Assembly: GCF_000069785.1 (NCBI RefSeq)
Contig: NC_010530.1
Span: 1,358,001-1,422,000 of the forward strand
DNA: 64,000 nucleotides
Source of the DNA: Cupriavidus taiwanensis LMG 19424
GTDB taxonomy: Bacteria > Pseudomonadota > Gammaproteobacteria > Burkholderiales > Burkholderiaceae
Direction of reading: 5' to 3'
Part shown: in pieces, positions 62,978 to 64,000 of the stretch
How positions within the stretch are numbered: the first letter of the stretch is position 1
Layout: the number at the start of each line of letters is the position of its first letter
The notes under the pieces: generated by a model
What the model was told of the DNA's origin: nothing
Database searches by the model: none
The model's input: the letters and a program-made list of their open reading frames with translations, nothing else
Position numbers and translations under genes: made by a program

Positions 62978-64000
62978 ATGCAAAACCCGGCCATCCAACG
63001 ACTGCCCCTGCCCTGCCGCCGCCTCGGCGACGGGAAGTACCATCACTTCTTCGGCTACTACAACAAGAGCCCGTGGGACCGTAGCGACCGCTACGTGCTC
63101 GCGCACCGGGTCCCGATGGCCGATGCCGACCTCACGCCAGACCTGGTCGCGCAGATCGGCTACTTCGACACCCGCGATGGCGATCGCTTCCGCACCGTGG
63201 GCGAGACCCGGGCATGGAACTGGCAGATGGGGGCTCAGCTGCAATGGCTCGACGGTGCGCCCGGCCGGCAGCTTATCTACAACTGCCGCACCGATGACGA
63301 ATCGGCTTTCTATCCCGGACTGGGCGCTGCCATCTGCGACGTCGAGAACGGCGCGCTGCGCTACCTGCCCATGCCGGTCTACGTGGTCGCGCCGGACAGC
63401 CGCTATGCGTTGTGTGTCGACTACCGCCGGCTCTACGTAACCCACCAGACCATCGGCTACAGCGATGACAGCTCGCTGCGCGCCAGGCCGTCGCTCGATC
63501 TGGCGCCCGCGCACGACGGCATCCATGCGATGGAGATCGCGACCGGGCAGTCGCGCCTGATCGTCAGCTACCAGGATCTGCGGAACTTCCATCCCGTGCC
63601 TTCGATGGACAAGGCGATCCACTGGGTCAGCCACATCGAGATCAACCCATCGTCTTCGCGCGTGCTGTTCCTGCACCGCTGGACCGAACGCGTGGAGGAC
63701 GAGACCTGCTTCCTGCATCGGCTGATCACCGTCAATCCGGATGGCACGGACATGCGGCTGCTGGAGTGCTCCGACCATCCATTGCCGCAACTGGCCGGAC
63801 ACTTCGATCCCGATGCGGTGGGCACCTTCGATTACGAGAAGTCGGAATACCAGATCTCGCATCCCTTGTGGAAGGACGACACCCACATCATCGTCTGGGG
63901 CCCGCATGACGGCAGCATCCATTACCACCTGTACGAAGACCGGGCCGGCGGCGAGGTAACGGTGATCGGCGCGGGCGTGCTGACGGAGAACGGCCACATG
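62978..64000 (+). CDS. Conserved hypothetical beta-propeller-like protein (C-terminus cut by window edge)
   Basis: The frame from ATG 62978 is open to the window end: 341 codons with no stop, so the gene continues. I do not recognise a characterised family. The repeated pattern of short strands ending in aromatic residues and D/G turns (HHFFGYYNKSPWDRSDRYVL, LQWLDGAPGRQLIYNCRTDD, VSHIEINPSSSRVLFLHRWT, HIIVWGPHDGSIHYHLYEDR) suggests a TolB/oligogalacturonate-lyase-like propeller. No signal peptide. It follows a Bug receptor, which may share its substrate. Confidence 0.65.
   Translation, partial: MQNPAIQRLPLPCRRLGDGKYHHFFGYYNKSPWDRSDRYVLAHRVPMADADLTPDLVAQIGYFDTRDGDRFRTVGETRAWNWQMGAQLQWLDGAPGRQLIYNCRTDDESAFYPGLGAAICDVENGALRYLPMPVYVVAPDSRYALCVDYRRLYVTHQTIGYSDDSSLRARPSLDLAPAHDGIHAMEIATGQSRLIVSYQDLRNFHPVPSMDKAIHWVSHIEINPSSSRVLFLHRWTERVEDETCFLHRLITVNPDGTDMRLLECSDHPLPQLAGHFDPDAVGTFDYEKSEYQISHPLWKDDTHIIVWGPHDGSIHYHLYEDRAGGEVTVIGAGVLTENGHM

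Overview
The window is GC-rich with compact, often overlapping genes. It carries many LysR-type regulators and three orphan Bug-type (TctC) solute receptors. Together with the porin, opine-oxidase-like and Liv-type modules this points to a betaproteobacterium of the Burkholderiaceae, most probably Cupriavidus or a close relative, and to a catabolic accessory region such as a second chromosome or megaplasmid. That assignment is an inference from gene content; no rRNA, tRNA, CRISPR array, transposase gene or phage gene was seen.

Region 1 (1-13.96 kb): a TetR repressor (cut by the left edge) is divergent from a CrtI-like FAD oxidoreductase, with an operator-like dyad between them. Then come an OmpR/EnvZ-type two-component pair, a CcdA plus TlpA-like thiol redox pair, a nucleobase permease, an M23 endopeptidase, a zinc-ribbon protein, a gamma-glutamyltransferase broken by one extra G in a G7 tract, an AraC regulator, a large unrecognised protein and a class D beta-lactamase. 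Region 2 (14-24 kb): an OprB-like porin, a Bug receptor, DUF2795 and hypothetical genes, a four-gene reductase/MFS cluster (MFS, MoaF-like, DkgB-like, NemA-like) divergent from a LysR gene, and an OccR-like LysR.

Region 3 (24-32.5 kb): a tightly coupled operon encodes a polyamine/opine-type ABC importer (binding protein, ATPase, two permeases), a DadA-like FAD oxidase, a three-subunit opine-oxidase-like set (2Fe-2S, FAD plus BFD-like, FAD) and RidA. An ATAA-N7-TTAT site lies in its promoter. The genes read as uptake and oxidative deamination of an amino-acid- or opine-like compound, with RidA clearing imines. Region 4 (32.5-44 kb): an aldo/keto reductase, a SRPBCC protein and a 39-aa secreted peptide; a LysR; a 1156-aa zinc-ribbon/cyclase/ATPase/TPR protein fused by overlap to an HD phosphohydrolase; a patatin; a two-subunit molybdenum hydroxylase; and a LysR gene whose 3' end is duplicated around a 445-bp structured element.

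Region 5 (44.9-47.7 kb): a lower-GC pair encodes a GT2 polyprenyl-type glycosyltransferase and a large membrane glycosyltransferase, probably for envelope glycan modification. Region 6 (47.7-58.7 kb): a LivKHMGF importer is followed in the same operon by an M20 carbamoylase/amidohydrolase and an M81 (MlrC) peptidase. A FadR-type GntR regulator faces it, and a perfect 28-bp palindrome lies between them. Next to this are a 2-aminoadipate-type aminotransferase and a DUF1338 (2-oxoadipate dioxygenase-type) gene. Region 7 (58.8-64 kb): two Bug receptors, each beside a LysR gene, and the start of a beta-propeller-like protein cut by the right edge.
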